Assembly (NCBI RefSeq): GCF_001570545.1
Contig: NZ_BBXD01000025.1
Span: 107,665-171,664 of the forward strand
DNA: 64,000 bases
Direction: 5' to 3'
Origin: Herbidospora mongoliensis
GTDB lineage: Bacteria; Actinomycetota; Actinomycetes; Streptosporangiales; Streptosporangiaceae
Position numbers and translations under genes: made by a program. Positions 57,572 to 64,000 of this stretch are shown here, one piece after another. Within the stretch, counting starts at the first letter, position 1, and every line of letters starts with the position of its first letter. Below the pieces are notes generated by a model. The model ran no database searches and was not told the DNA's origin. It saw nothing but the letters and a program-made list of their open reading frames with translations.

Positions 57572-58410
57572 CACAGCCCGCGCTTGGTCATCTCGGCGGC
57601 GACGTCGACCCCGCTGCGGCCCAGGGCCAGCATCAGCGCGTCGGCCAGCGTGGCCTTGGTGGGGATGTCGCCGAACTCGATGCCGAGGGCGACGATCGTC
57701 TGCGCGATCTGCGGCCGGATGCCGGAGATGATGCACTGGGCGCCCATCAGCCGGGCCGCCACGATCGTCTTCAGCAGATGCTGCGCGACCTGCGTGTCGA
57801 CCGCCGGGACACCGGTGATGTCGATGATCGCGTATTCGCTGCCGGTGTCGACCAGCGTCTGCAGCAGCTTCTCCATGACCACCTGGGCACGGGCCGAGTC
57901 GAGCGTGCCGACCAGCGGCAGCGCCACGACGCCGTGCCAGAGCTTGACCACCGGGGTGGCCAGTTCGAGCAGCTGCTCGGCCTGGTTGGAGATCACCTCT
58001 TCGCGCGCCTTCGCGTAGGTCTCAAAGGTGAACAGACCCAACTCGTCGATCACGTCGGAGAACGCCTGGAACTCGGGCCCCGCCCCCACGGACTCCCGCA
58101 CGGCACGCTTCAGGGCGAAGACGCCGATCGCCGTCTCACGCGGGCTGAACCCCTGCAGGGCCCGTGACCGGGACAGCTCGACCAGCAACGCCCGAACCTC
58201 ACCGAAGGCGGGCGACCGCGTGTCACTCCCCTGAGGGGAGCCAACGGCCGACAACACGGCGTCGAGAAGGTCACGCAGTTCCTTGTCGAGCTCGATCTCC
58301 GAGACCCGTCCACGCAACGACGCGGCCACGTCCGTCCGCCACTGGCGTACGAGTTCGTCCTCCGCCGCCCGGCAACGCTCAATCAGGTCACCGAAGGATT
58401 CCGAGGTCAT
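57571..58410 (-). CDS. rsbR: Stressosome sensor RsbR-like
   Basis: A protein of 279 residues. The N-terminal ~150 residues are a helical RsbRD-type sensor domain (SFGDLIERCRAAEDELVRQWR, FSPRETAIGVFALKRAVRES). The C-terminal STAS domain has VPAVDTQVAQHL and FGDIPTKATL, whose Thr residues match the two RsbT targets. ATG 58410 is chosen for GGAGG 5 nt upstream. It is the first gene of a six-gene operon in which every neighbour overlaps. The sensed signal is unknown. Confidence 0.9.
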   Translation of the reverse strand: MTSESFGDLIERCRAAEDELVRQWRTDVAASLRGRVSEIELDKELRDLLDAVLSAVGSPQGSDTRSPAFGEVRALLVELSRSRALQGFSPRETAIGVFALKRAVRESVGAGPEFQAFSDVIDELGLFTFETYAKAREEVISNQAEQLLELATPVVKLWHGVVALPLVGTLDSARAQVVMEKLLQTLVDTGSEYAIIDITGVPAVDTQVAQHLLKTIVAARLMGAQCIISGIRPQIAQTIVALGIEFGDIPTKATLADALMLALGRSGVDVAAEMTKRGL

Positions 58411-58542
58411 TCGCCCTCCAAGTCGTACCGGATTCGCAGTATTCGCGACCCCCACCCTAGAGAAGTCCCCGGGACCGCGACATGTTTCTGGATAGAGGCT
58501 CTCCTGTGGTAGGTGTTATGCCGTTACGAACAGAGGGAGATC

Positions 58543-58887
58543 ATGGACAACCTCCGGGTTCACGTGGCCCCGTCCGAGGCCTACGCCGTGATCACCGTGG
58601 CCGGAGACGTCGACGCCACCACCACCGCGCAGTTGCACGAGGCGGTCATCCGGGCCCGGGAGATCTCGGCCCACCTGGTATTCGACCTGGCCGAGATGAC
58701 CTTCATGGACAGCGCGGGCATCCGGGTGCTCCTCGACGCCCTTCACCATACGCAGACCGAAGGCGGCAGCATCGCCCTGAGCGGCCCCCGCCCGTCTCCG
58801 CGCAAGGTGATGGAGCTCGTGGGCCTGGCGGATCACATTCCTATCTACGACTCGCCCGCTGAGGCTGTCGCCGGCGGGCCGGCCTGA
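58543..58887 (+). CDS. STAS-domain anti-anti-sigma factor
   Basis: A protein of 114 residues. The STAS fold has VITVAGDVDATTTAQLHEAV and the switch motif FDLAEMTFMDSAGIRVLL, where the Ser is the expected phosphorylation site. This is the RsbV/SpoIIAA group that binds an anti-sigma factor when dephosphorylated. ATG 58543 has GGGAG 4 nt upstream. It is divergent from rsbR (132 bp between) and is a likely substrate of the PP2C phosphatases. No sigma or anti-sigma gene of the classic type is in the window. Confidence 0.88.
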   Translation: MDNLRVHVAPSEAYAVITVAGDVDATTTAQLHEAVIRAREISAHLVFDLAEMTFMDSAGIRVLLDALHHTQTEGGSIALSGPRPSPRKVMELVGLADHIPIYDSPAEAVAGGPA

Positions 58888-59017
58888 GCTTCGCGTCCTG
58901 CTCTTCACGGGCCTTACGCCGCCGCCTGTTGATGAACCAGCCCGCTCCCAGCAGGGCCATGCCCCACGGGGTTTTCGACAGCCACCGGGTGACGAACACC
59001 TGCATTATTCGCTTCAT
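58841..59017 (-). CDS. Small single-span membrane protein
   Basis: A protein of 58 residues. A short membrane segment (WLSKTPWGMALLGAGWFI) is followed by a very basic tail (NRRRRKAREEQDAKLRPARRRQ). ATG 59017 has AGGGA about 8 nt upstream; a longer frame starts at 59074. It overlaps the 3' end of the STAS gene by 47 nt in the opposite direction. It may be real, judging by the hydrophobic-basic design, but no family is recognised. Confidence 0.45.
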   Translation of the reverse strand: MKRIMQVFVTRWLSKTPWGMALLGAGWFINRRRRKAREEQDAKLRPARRRQPQRASRR

Positions 59018-59129
59018 GCGGATTGTCCCTGCCCTGAATATTCGCAGGTAGGCCAGGGAGAAGGGTTTCGTCACCCGACAGTCGACCGGATCGCCCGCCC
59101 ACCCGAGGGTTGCGGCCGACGGTAGATCT

Positions 59130-60104
59130 TCACCGGATTCCGACGGCGAGCGAGTCGGTTCCCACGTGGAATGCCCTTCGGTACGCCGAAGGCGAGGTCT
59201 TCATCGCCCGGGTGAAGTGGTGGCGGAAGGTCACCGGGCTGTCGAAGCCGCAGACGGTCGCGATCTCCTCGACCGGGGCCGTGGTGCCCTCCAGGAGGGG
59301 GAGGCTGGCGGCGACGCGCTGGGCGATGACCCATTTGAGCGGGCTGGTTCCGGATTTGCGGGCGAAGTGGCGCAGGAACGAGCGCTCCGACATGGCGGCC
59401 TGGCGGGCCATCTCGCGGACGGTGATCGGCGTGGCCAGTCTCGTCAGGGCCCACTCCATGGCCTGGCCGACGGCGTCCTCCTCGGTCGGGGTGACCGGGG
59501 TTTCGATGAACTGGGCCTGACCGCCCTCGCGGTGGGGAGCGATGACGAGCCGGCGCGCGACGGCGTTGGCGATCGTGGGGCCGCGGTCGGTTCTGACCAG
59601 GTGCAGGAGCAGATCGAGCCCTGCCGCACTGCCGGCGCTGGTCAGGACGTCGCCGTGGTCGACGTAGAGGACGCCAGGCGTGACGGTCACCGCCGGGAAG
59701 CGGGCTGCGAGCAGAGGGGCGTACCGCCAATGGGTGGTGGCGGTCCGGCCGTCGAGAAGCCCGGCGGCGGCCAGGGCGAAGGCGCCGGAGCAGATCGAGA
59801 CGATCCGCGCTCCGTTCCGGTGGGCGCCTGCGATGGCCGCCGCGAGCGCCGGGGCGATGGGCCGGCGGACGTCGCGGACGCCGGGGATGACGATCGTGTC
59901 GGCCTTCTCGAAGGCGTCCAGGCCGTGGGACGGGGTCATCGTGAAACCACCGACCACGTCGAGCGGGCCGGGGATCTCGGCACAGACGGTGAGGTCGTAC
60001 CACTCGACGCCGTCGGGTCTCGCGACGCGGAAGATCTCGACGACGCAGCCGAGTTCGAACGGGGCCATGCCGTCGAAAGCCAGGACGGCGACGCGATGGG
60101 GCAT
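59130..60104 (-). CDS. GlxA-family transcriptional regulator (DJ-1/PfpI plus AraC HTH)
   Basis: A protein of 324 residues with the same design as the gene at 51746. The DJ-1/PfpI domain has VAVLAFDGMAPFELGCVVEIF and the Cys of IVSICSGAFALAAAGLLDG. The AraC region is VREMARQAAMSERSFLRHFARKSGTSPLKWVIAQR plus a second helix-turn-helix (PVEEIATVCGFDSPVTFRHHF). The ATG at 60104 is divergent from a rhodanese gene, with GCGGAA-type repeats between. It probably controls the rhodanese gene. Confidence 0.9.
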   Translation of the reverse strand: MPHRVAVLAFDGMAPFELGCVVEIFRVARPDGVEWYDLTVCAEIPGPLDVVGGFTMTPSHGLDAFEKADTIVIPGVRDVRRPIAPALAAAIAGAHRNGARIVSICSGAFALAAAGLLDGRTATTHWRYAPLLAARFPAVTVTPGVLYVDHGDVLTSAGSAAGLDLLLHLVRTDRGPTIANAVARRLVIAPHREGGQAQFIETPVTPTEEDAVGQAMEWALTRLATPITVREMARQAAMSERSFLRHFARKSGTSPLKWVIAQRVAASLPLLEGTTAPVEEIATVCGFDSPVTFRHHFTRAMKTSPSAYRRAFHVGTDSLAVGIR

Positions 60105-60156
60105 GGCGGAATCTTAGCGGAAGAGGGCGTTTCCGCCACTGCTGCCGGATGGCGGA
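60102..60156. promoter_or_regulatory. GCGGA-repeat operator region
   Basis: Between the GlxA and rhodanese genes lie TGGCGGA (60105), TAGCGGA (60115), a perfect inverted repeat GCGGAA-N8-TTCCGC (60117-60136) and another GGCGGA (60151). Several GCGGA half-sites suit an AraC-type dimer. Binding is inferred. Confidence 0.45.
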
Positions 60157-60175
60157 CCTGGGTCACCCTTGGGGC

Positions 60176-60613
60176 ATGTCAGCGATTCTGCGTACCCCCG
60201 CCGCCTCCCCCGCCGTCGCATTCGCCCACTTCACCGCCCGGCTGGCCGTCGAGACCGACGTGTCCGACGTCGCCCGCGACCTCGCCGACGGCGTTCCCGG
60301 CATCGTCGTCGTCGATGTGCGGAACCGGGACAGCTGGGACCAGGGGCATGTTCCTGGTGCCGTACACATCCCTGTCAGTGAGATCCCCACCACCACGCTG
60401 CCGCTCGATCAGACCGTCGTCGTCTACTGCTGGGGCCCCGGATGTAACGGGGCCTATCAGGGCGGAGCGGCGTTCGCGCGGCTCGGGTATCGAGTGAAGG
60501 AGATGATCGGCGGGTTCGAGTACTGGGCCCGCGAGGGTTTCGAGATCGAGCTTGTCGACGGGACGGTCGAGCGCCGGGGGGTGGACGTGCTGACGGCCCC
60601 ACAGGCCTTGTGA
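60176..60613 (+). CDS. Rhodanese-like sulfurtransferase
   Basis: A protein of 145 residues with one rhodanese domain: IVVVDVRNRDSWDQGHVPGAVHIPVSEI. The active-site loop is VVVYCWGPGCNGAYQGG, with the persulfide Cys first. This CWGPGCNG loop and the partner GlxA regulator are a recurrent actinobacterial pair. It may transfer sulfur or detoxify cyanide or thiols. ATG 60176 matches homologue starts; ATG 60149 is in frame upstream. Confidence 0.87.
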   Translation: MSAILRTPAASPAVAFAHFTARLAVETDVSDVARDLADGVPGIVVVDVRNRDSWDQGHVPGAVHIPVSEIPTTTLPLDQTVVVYCWGPGCNGAYQGGAAFARLGYRVKEMIGGFEYWAREGFEIELVDGTVERRGVDVLTAPQAL

Positions 60614-60859
60614 TCATTTCATGCGTGGGCCGTCGCTCAGCGGAGGTTGCCGAGAGTCCAGTGCGGCACGTAGGGGCGATCTTGACGCGGGTGGACGTCG
60701 TCGGTGGGGCGGGCGCGGAAGATGGTCGCGGCCAGCGCCAGGCGGGTTCTGATGGTGGTCATGGCTGGATTCCCGGAGTCTTGTGGGGACGGGTTTGAAA
60801 CGGCCGCAGGTGCTCGCGCCGGCCGGGTAGGTCGCGTGGGGCTTGATGGTGTTCGTCAC
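60614..60859 (-). CDS. Small ORF B (81 aa), candidate
   Basis: GTG at 60859 with AGGA 6 nt upstream opens a frame starting VTNTIKPHATYPAGASTCGR. The first 25 codons have GC-rich third positions as in real genes, and that bias fades afterwards where the frame overlaps ORF C at 60637. It may be a shorter gene, a decayed one, or joined to ORF C by frameshifting. No family is recognised. Confidence 0.3.
   Translation of the reverse strand: MTNTIKPHATYPAGASTCGRFKPVPTRLRESSHDHHQNPPGAGRDHLPRPPHRRRPPASRSPLRAALDSRQPPLSDGPRMK
60637..60762 (-). CDS. Small ORF C (41 aa), candidate peptide gene
   Basis: ATG at 60762 begins MTTIRTRLALAATIFRARP and ends YVPHWTLGNLR before TGA. About 88 percent of its codons end in G or C, which argues for translation. 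A hydrophobic core near the N-terminus and a Pro/Asp/Arg-rich middle are present. It overlaps ORF B in another frame. GGGAA about 10 nt upstream is a weak ribosome-binding site. No known peptide class is recognised. Confidence 0.4.
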   Translation of the reverse strand: MTTIRTRLALAATIFRARPTDDVHPRQDRPYVPHWTLGNLR

Positions 60860-60909
60860 TGAATGTCCTTTGTCGGGGCAGGCTGCTGTGGGCTTCGGCT
60901 CTGTTGGAG

Positions 60910-60955
60910 CCCTGCGGGGCCGGTGGAGTATGAGTGCCATACCGGCCCCGCAGGG
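60910..60955. repeat. Perfect 15-bp hairpin in the small-ORF region
   Basis: CCCTGCGGGGCCGGT (60910-60924) and ACCGGCCCCGCAGGG (60941-60955) flank a 16-nt loop. It begins 5 nt after the stop of ORF A on the minus strand. No T tract follows, so it is not a standard terminator. Confidence 0.7.
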
Positions 60956-60960
60956 AGACT

Positions 60961-61050
60961 TCAGGCCGGCCGACGGCTTGGGTGGAGGCCACCGCCTGGT
61001 CGCGTTCCCCGACGACGGGCGGTCGCCGCCGGCAAGATGGCGATCTTCAT
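60961..61050 (-). CDS. Small ORF A (29 aa), candidate leader peptide
   Basis: ATG at 61050 with a strong GGGGAGAGGG site begins MKIAILPAATARRRGTRP and ends with TGA at 60961. A perfect hairpin starts just after the stop, reminiscent of a leader peptide plus attenuator ahead of ORFs B and C. There are several Arg codons but no clear run of one amino acid. Confidence 0.3.
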   Translation of the reverse strand: MKIAILPAATARRRGTRPGGGLHPSRRPA

Positions 61051-61233
61051 CGTGTCCCTCTCCCCGTGCGGTTTCCTGCCTGCCGGGCAGGTCACCGCCG
61101 GGCACAGTCACAGCATGGGCGCCGACACTTGGGATGGAGATGGTCGCGACTTGACGACGACTAGGAGCCCCCGGCAGGCGCGCTCACCGTCACGGGCACC
61201 CCCCTCAGTCCGATAGACTTCTCTCACACCTTC

Positions 61234-61306
61234 GGGGCTATAGCGCAGCTGGTAGCGCACCTCCATGGCATGGAGGGGGTCTGGGGTTCGAATCCCCATA
61301 GCTCCA
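61234..61306 (+). tRNA. tRNA-Ala (anticodon GGC)
   Basis: A 73-nt cloverleaf. The acceptor stem GGGGCTA/TAGCTCC contains the G3:U70 pair that identifies alanine tRNAs. The anticodon stem CCTCC/GGAGG holds loop ATGGCAT with GGC. The T arm has GGGGTTCGAATCCCC. The discriminator is A73 and CCA is not encoded. TAGACT about 15 nt upstream is a likely -10. A long terminator hairpin follows. Confidence 0.95.
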
Positions 61307-61314
61307 CGGGTAAT

Positions 61315-61371
61315 GGGATGGCTCGTGGTTGTTGGCCCTTCGGGACCAACTGCCACGGGCCATCCCCTTTT
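61315..61371 (+). terminator. tRNA-Ala terminator
   Basis: GGGATGGC, CGTGG, GTTGG and CCC on the left pair in order with GGG, CCAAC, CCACG and GCCATCCC on the right, giving a stem of more than 20 bp with a TTC tip. TTTT follows at 61368-61371. Confidence 0.9.
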
Positions 61372-61380
61372 GCGTACACG

Positions 61381-61600
61381 GGGGGACGACCCCCCGAGCC
61401 CCCCGATGCGAGAGGGCTTCGCCCCCTCGCGCTCCCCCTGGCCGCTGTTGCGGCCCGACGTCGCGTTCGCTCCGGGTCGCTGCGCTCCTGGCGATGGGCT
61501 CCGCCCCTCGCGCTCTCTGGTGAGGCCTCGCTGTCGCTCGGATAGATCTCGCTTCGCTCGACCGTTGATGGGGCTTCGCCCCACACCTCCGATGCGGGGC
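61381..61600. repeat. Palindrome-rich non-coding spacer
   Basis: Short hairpins are packed here: GGGGGG-ACGA-CCCCCC (61381-61396), GAGGGCTTCGCCCCCTC (61413-61429) and TGGGGCTTCGCCCCA (61569-61583), plus several CGCTTCGCTCG-like units between 61500 and 61560. All frames look non-coding. It may be a decayed repeat cluster, or one that attracted insertion of the DNA to its right. Confidence 0.5.
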
Positions 61601-61703
61601 TGACGTGGTTGAACGATTAGCGGGTTCGAGCAAGACGTGCGGCTCCTGAAGCACAGACGGACAGAGTATTTGAATTGGGGCAAAGTAGTAGATAAGCCAT
61701 GCC

Positions 61704-61719
61704 CCGAAATGCATTTCGG
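61704..61719. promoter_or_regulatory. Perfect 16-bp palindrome upstream of the GTPase gene
   Basis: CCGAAATGCATTTCGG is fully self-complementary and lies 115 bp upstream of the GTPase start in a less GC-rich stretch. It is a candidate operator. Confidence 0.45.
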
Positions 61720-61834
61720 ACCTATCGCTTCCCTGGATCGTTACCTTCGATATCAGATGGGCGTGTCACGTAGACGATTCCCTATGCCAGCATTGGCGGC
61801 GAATCCACCGGACCGCCTAGCGCAGGAGCGAACG

Positions 61835-63073
61835 GTGACCAGTGACGAGCGTGACTCCCTCGATGGGCTTGGTTCGATCGCCCAAAAGCTCAATGAAATG
61901 CTGGACGCACTCCCGGGGCCGGTGAAGAACGCCGCCAAGAAGGAGATCAGGGAACTGGTCAGCCTTGTCGGTGACCGGAGACGGCCGAGAGTCATGGTGA
62001 TCGGTCGGCGAGGCGCGGGAAAATCCTCGCTGATCAACGCTCTGTGCGGTGCGCCGATGAGGCCGGTCGGCGCGGTAAGTCCCCAAACCGGAGAAGCGAC
62101 CTGGGAGACGCTGGGGTTCGGTAACCGGCAGATCGAGATCTTGGATACGCGAGGAGCGCAGGAAGCATCGAAACCCGTCGAGACCGACGCGGCGGACTCG
62201 GCCTTCGATTCCATTCGGTTGGCTCTCTCGAAAAAATGCCCGGACGTCATCCTCTTCCTGGCCAAAGCGAAAGAAGTCGGCGCGGCCGTCGACGCGGACC
62301 TCGGTTTCCTCGATGAGATTCATCGTCTGGTCGTGAGCATGGGCGACGTCGACGAGGTCAAGATCGTCCCAGTGGTCACGCAGTGCGATGAACTCGACCC
62401 CAGCGACCTGGATTTCTCCGATCCCGACAAGATGAAGCACGTCCAAGAGGCGTGTGCTGTTCTGGACCGCCACCTTAGATCCCGGCCCTACGTCCAACCT
62501 CATCTCGCTTCGTCGGCCCTGCCCACTTCGGCGAAGATGTTCTTTCACGACGAACAGATCAACCCCCGCAGAGACTATCGGTGGAACATCGACAAGCTCT
62601 CCGAGATCATCATGGATGTCATCCCGAATGAGACCCGATTGGAGTATGTTCGAGTCGCCCAATTCCAGAAAATCCAGACCAAGCTTGCCAGAAAAATCGT
62701 GACAGTCCATGCGGGGATCTGCGGGGCAGTCGGATCGACCCCCATACCATTAGCCGATCTTCCGATCATCACCGGCTTCCAACTGAGCATGGTCATGGCT
62801 ATCGCCTATATCTCCGGTCGGGAGATATCCCGGAAGACGGCAAGTGAGTTCTTGGTCGCCATGGGGGTGAACGTGGGCGTCGGAGCGATCTTCCGTGAGT
62901 CAGCCAGGGCCCTGGCGAAGCTGATTCCAGCGGCTGGAAATGTTGTCTCCGGGTTCGTCGCCGCAACTGGCACGAAAGCTGTTGGCGAGGCCGCGATCCT
63001 CTACTTCATCAACCAGAGCTCGGGCGGAGACGTCAAGCGACAACTCCAGGCGAAACTCAAAGAGATCATATAG
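61835..63073 (+). CDS. P-loop GTPase with hydrophobic C-terminal domain (Era/IRG-like)
   Basis: A protein of 412 residues. The G domain has G1 GRRGAGKS (57-64), G3 DTRG (104-107) and a non-standard G4 TQCD (182-185) in place of NKxD. The last ~110 residues are hydrophobic (GSTPIPLADLPIITGFQLSMVMAIAYISG, FLVAMGVNVGVGAIF, GNVVSGFVAATGTKAVGEAAILYFI), resembling DUF697 or membrane-seated GTPases. GTG 61835 has AGGAG 6 nt upstream; ATG 61784 is possible. Codon use is less GC-biased than neighbours, and it sits between a tRNA gene and an IS630 element, so recent acquisition is likely. A membrane-remodelling or defence role is speculative. Confidence 0.75.
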   Translation: MTSDERDSLDGLGSIAQKLNEMLDALPGPVKNAAKKEIRELVSLVGDRRRPRVMVIGRRGAGKSSLINALCGAPMRPVGAVSPQTGEATWETLGFGNRQIEILDTRGAQEASKPVETDAADSAFDSIRLALSKKCPDVILFLAKAKEVGAAVDADLGFLDEIHRLVVSMGDVDEVKIVPVVTQCDELDPSDLDFSDPDKMKHVQEACAVLDRHLRSRPYVQPHLASSALPTSAKMFFHDEQINPRRDYRWNIDKLSEIIMDVIPNETRLEYVRVAQFQKIQTKLARKIVTVHAGICGAVGSTPIPLADLPIITGFQLSMVMAIAYISGREISRKTASEFLVAMGVNVGVGAIFRESARALAKLIPAAGNVVSGFVAATGTKAVGEAAILYFINQSSGGDVKRQLQAKLKEII

Positions 63074-63330
63074 CAGTACCGGCGACTTCTGTGAATGGAA
63101 TTGGGCTGCTGTCACGCGCTCTTCCGGCCGACTCAATCGGGTTATTCACCGGATGGCAGTGGCCGCACGCTGCACAGGTCATCGAACACAGGTGGCCTGC
63201 AATACGAGTACGGCATGGGTATCTACGCGACTCGGCGGTATGGCGCGATCGGGCAGTGATGGTACACGCTCGTACGGGACACCAGAATAGCTATCAGGAT
63301 TCCCCATACAGCTTTCACGACGTCGAACCA

Positions 63331-63362
63331 TAACCACTAGAGAGCCTTAATGGCTGAGGTTA
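63331..63362. mobile_element. Probable left end of the IS630 element
   Basis: TAACC...AGCC-ttaat-GGCT...GGTTA forms a nested inverted repeat that ends at the transposase stop codon. It could be the element's end or its terminator. The terminal repeat at the other end lies outside the window, so the boundary is not proven. Confidence 0.35.
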
Positions 63363-64000
63363 TGAGAGGTGGGGGTCCAGGCCGGTCTTGGCGATGAACC
63401 CGCTGAGGATGCGGCGGCGGTATTGCATGCGTTTGAGCCGGCTCTTCACCAGCGCGAGGAGTTGGTCCTGGTTGCGGGTGGCCAGGTTGGCCAGGGATTT
63501 CTTCATGTGGGCCCAGACCGCTTCGACGGGGTTGAACTCCGGCGCGTAGGCGGGCAGGTAGAAGACCGTCAGCCACGGGCGGGCCGCGATCAGCTCGCGC
63601 ATCCGTGCTGAGTGGTGGGTGTTGAGGTTGTCCCACACCACCACCAGTGGCGCGCCGAGTTGTTGATGCGCCGCGTCGAACAGGGCCGCGTAGTCGGCGG
63701 CTGCGAACCCTTTCGGCTCCCCTTTGCGTCCGCGATAGGGGCGGGTGCGGTAGATCAGCCTGGCTCCAGCGGCCGGGTCAGCCGGTTTGACCGCAACCAG
63801 CGCGGCGATGGAGATCCGGCCGCCGCCTTTGGCGGTCACCGCCACCACCGGGGTGATCCCGCGTCGTCCCCAGGTCCGGCCCTTGGGTGATCTCAAGGTC
63901 TGGGCCGCCTCGTCTTCGAAGCAGAGCCAGGCCCCCAACCGGGTCGCGGTCCTTTTATGATCGGCCACTGCTCGTCCTTCCAGGCGGCAATGGCCTGTTC
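63360..64000 (-). mobile_element. IS630-family transposase (DDE), 5' end beyond window, -1 frameshift
   Basis: The C-terminal frame (from GTG 63968, 202 residues) carries the DDE catalytic residues: Asp in LCFEDEAAQTL, Asp in VVVWDNLNTHHS and Glu in AYAPEFNPVEAVWAHMKK. The conserved sequence preceding it, EQAIAAWKDEQWPIIK, is in the next frame and runs off the window. The two frames join at ATAAAAGG (63950-63957 on the minus strand), where a -1 slip on AAAA would restore one protein, as known for several IS630-type elements. The helix-turn-helix half and the far inverted repeat are outside the window. It moves by cut and paste into TA. Confidence 0.88.

Noticed and set aside
61238..61714. Several open frames across tRNA-Ala and the palindromic spacer
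   Set aside because: They read through the tRNA and hairpins, have unnatural Arg/Ser/Pro composition and conflict with one another.
61307..61834. Integrase and attachment site next to tRNA-Ala
   Set aside because: No integrase frame is visible, and no clear repeat of the tRNA 3' end occurs before the window ends.
63091..63333. 80-codon frame after the GTPase gene
   Set aside because: No codon bias, weak start and no recognisable motif; the 285-bp stretch is best left as non-coding.

Overview
The window is about 64 kb of very GC-rich, densely coding DNA from a filamentous-type actinomycete. GTG and TTG starts are common, codon third positions are strongly GC, and stop and start codons often overlap. 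Actinobacterial hallmarks are the lexA / LysM-protein / nrdR order, a GuaB1-type GMP reductase, DUF4192, DUF1707 and DUF4326 proteins, a PTH2-type peptidyl-tRNA hydrolase and an RsbR/S/T partner-switching operon. A member of the Streptosporangiales or a relative is plausible, but that is inference from gene content only. Most of the window looks like ordinary chromosome. Only the right edge (61.6-64 kb) looks like an island.

1-9.7 kb: the edge of an NAD(P)/F420-type oxidoreductase, a small helix-turn-helix gene behind a double operator, a serine hydrolase, the nrdR-nrdJ operon with paired NrdR boxes, and lexA divergent from a LysM protein with SOS boxes between them. A PatB/MalY C-S lyase and a coupled gene of unknown function follow. 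10-16.6 kb: a secreted GH5-CBM2 endoglucanase; leuS, preceded by what looks like a leucine leader peptide and terminator (the most interesting regulatory element here); and a large proline/glutamine-rich membrane-anchored protein.

16.6-29.8 kb is a lipid and carbon oxidation block. A cytochrome P450 and a GMC oxidoreductase lie divergent from an acyl-CoA ligase across an operator-like palindrome. Then come a secreted PQQ-type sugar dehydrogenase with a very long Pro/Thr linker, a two-gene operon resembling the 10-methyl-fatty-acid genes tmsA/tmsB, a 2-hydroxyacid dehydrogenase, an alpha-methylacyl-CoA racemase-like protein and a nitroreductase. 29.8-42.7 kb: GuaB1, a stress-type membrane protein, an unexplained set of four intergenic repeats, FKBP, LigB-type ATP-dependent DNA ligase, several DUF proteins, a toxin-antitoxin pair whose toxin carries an amber codon, Maf, and a CASTOR/POLLUX-like channel.

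42.7-52.7 kb: a Fic protein downstream of ftsH and a DUF1269 gene; a second membrane-anchored protein whose C-terminus resembles that of the 14-16 kb protein; a DUF3616 protein; a PTH2 hydrolase coupled to an MFS transporter; and a GlxA-type regulator. 52.7-58.9 kb: a six-gene, fully overlapping partner-switching operon (RsbR, RsbS, RsbT, an ATPase-PP2C fusion, a hybrid kinase, a receiver-PP2C phosphatase) with a divergent STAS protein and no sigma factor in view. 59-61.1 kb: a second GlxA regulator divergent from a rhodanese, then an unusual stretch of overlapping small ORFs with a perfect 15-bp hairpin. 61.2-64 kb: tRNA-Ala(GGC) with a long terminator, a palindrome-rich spacer, a lone membrane-type GTPase of less GC-rich composition and an IS630-family transposase that probably needs a -1 frameshift and runs off the window.
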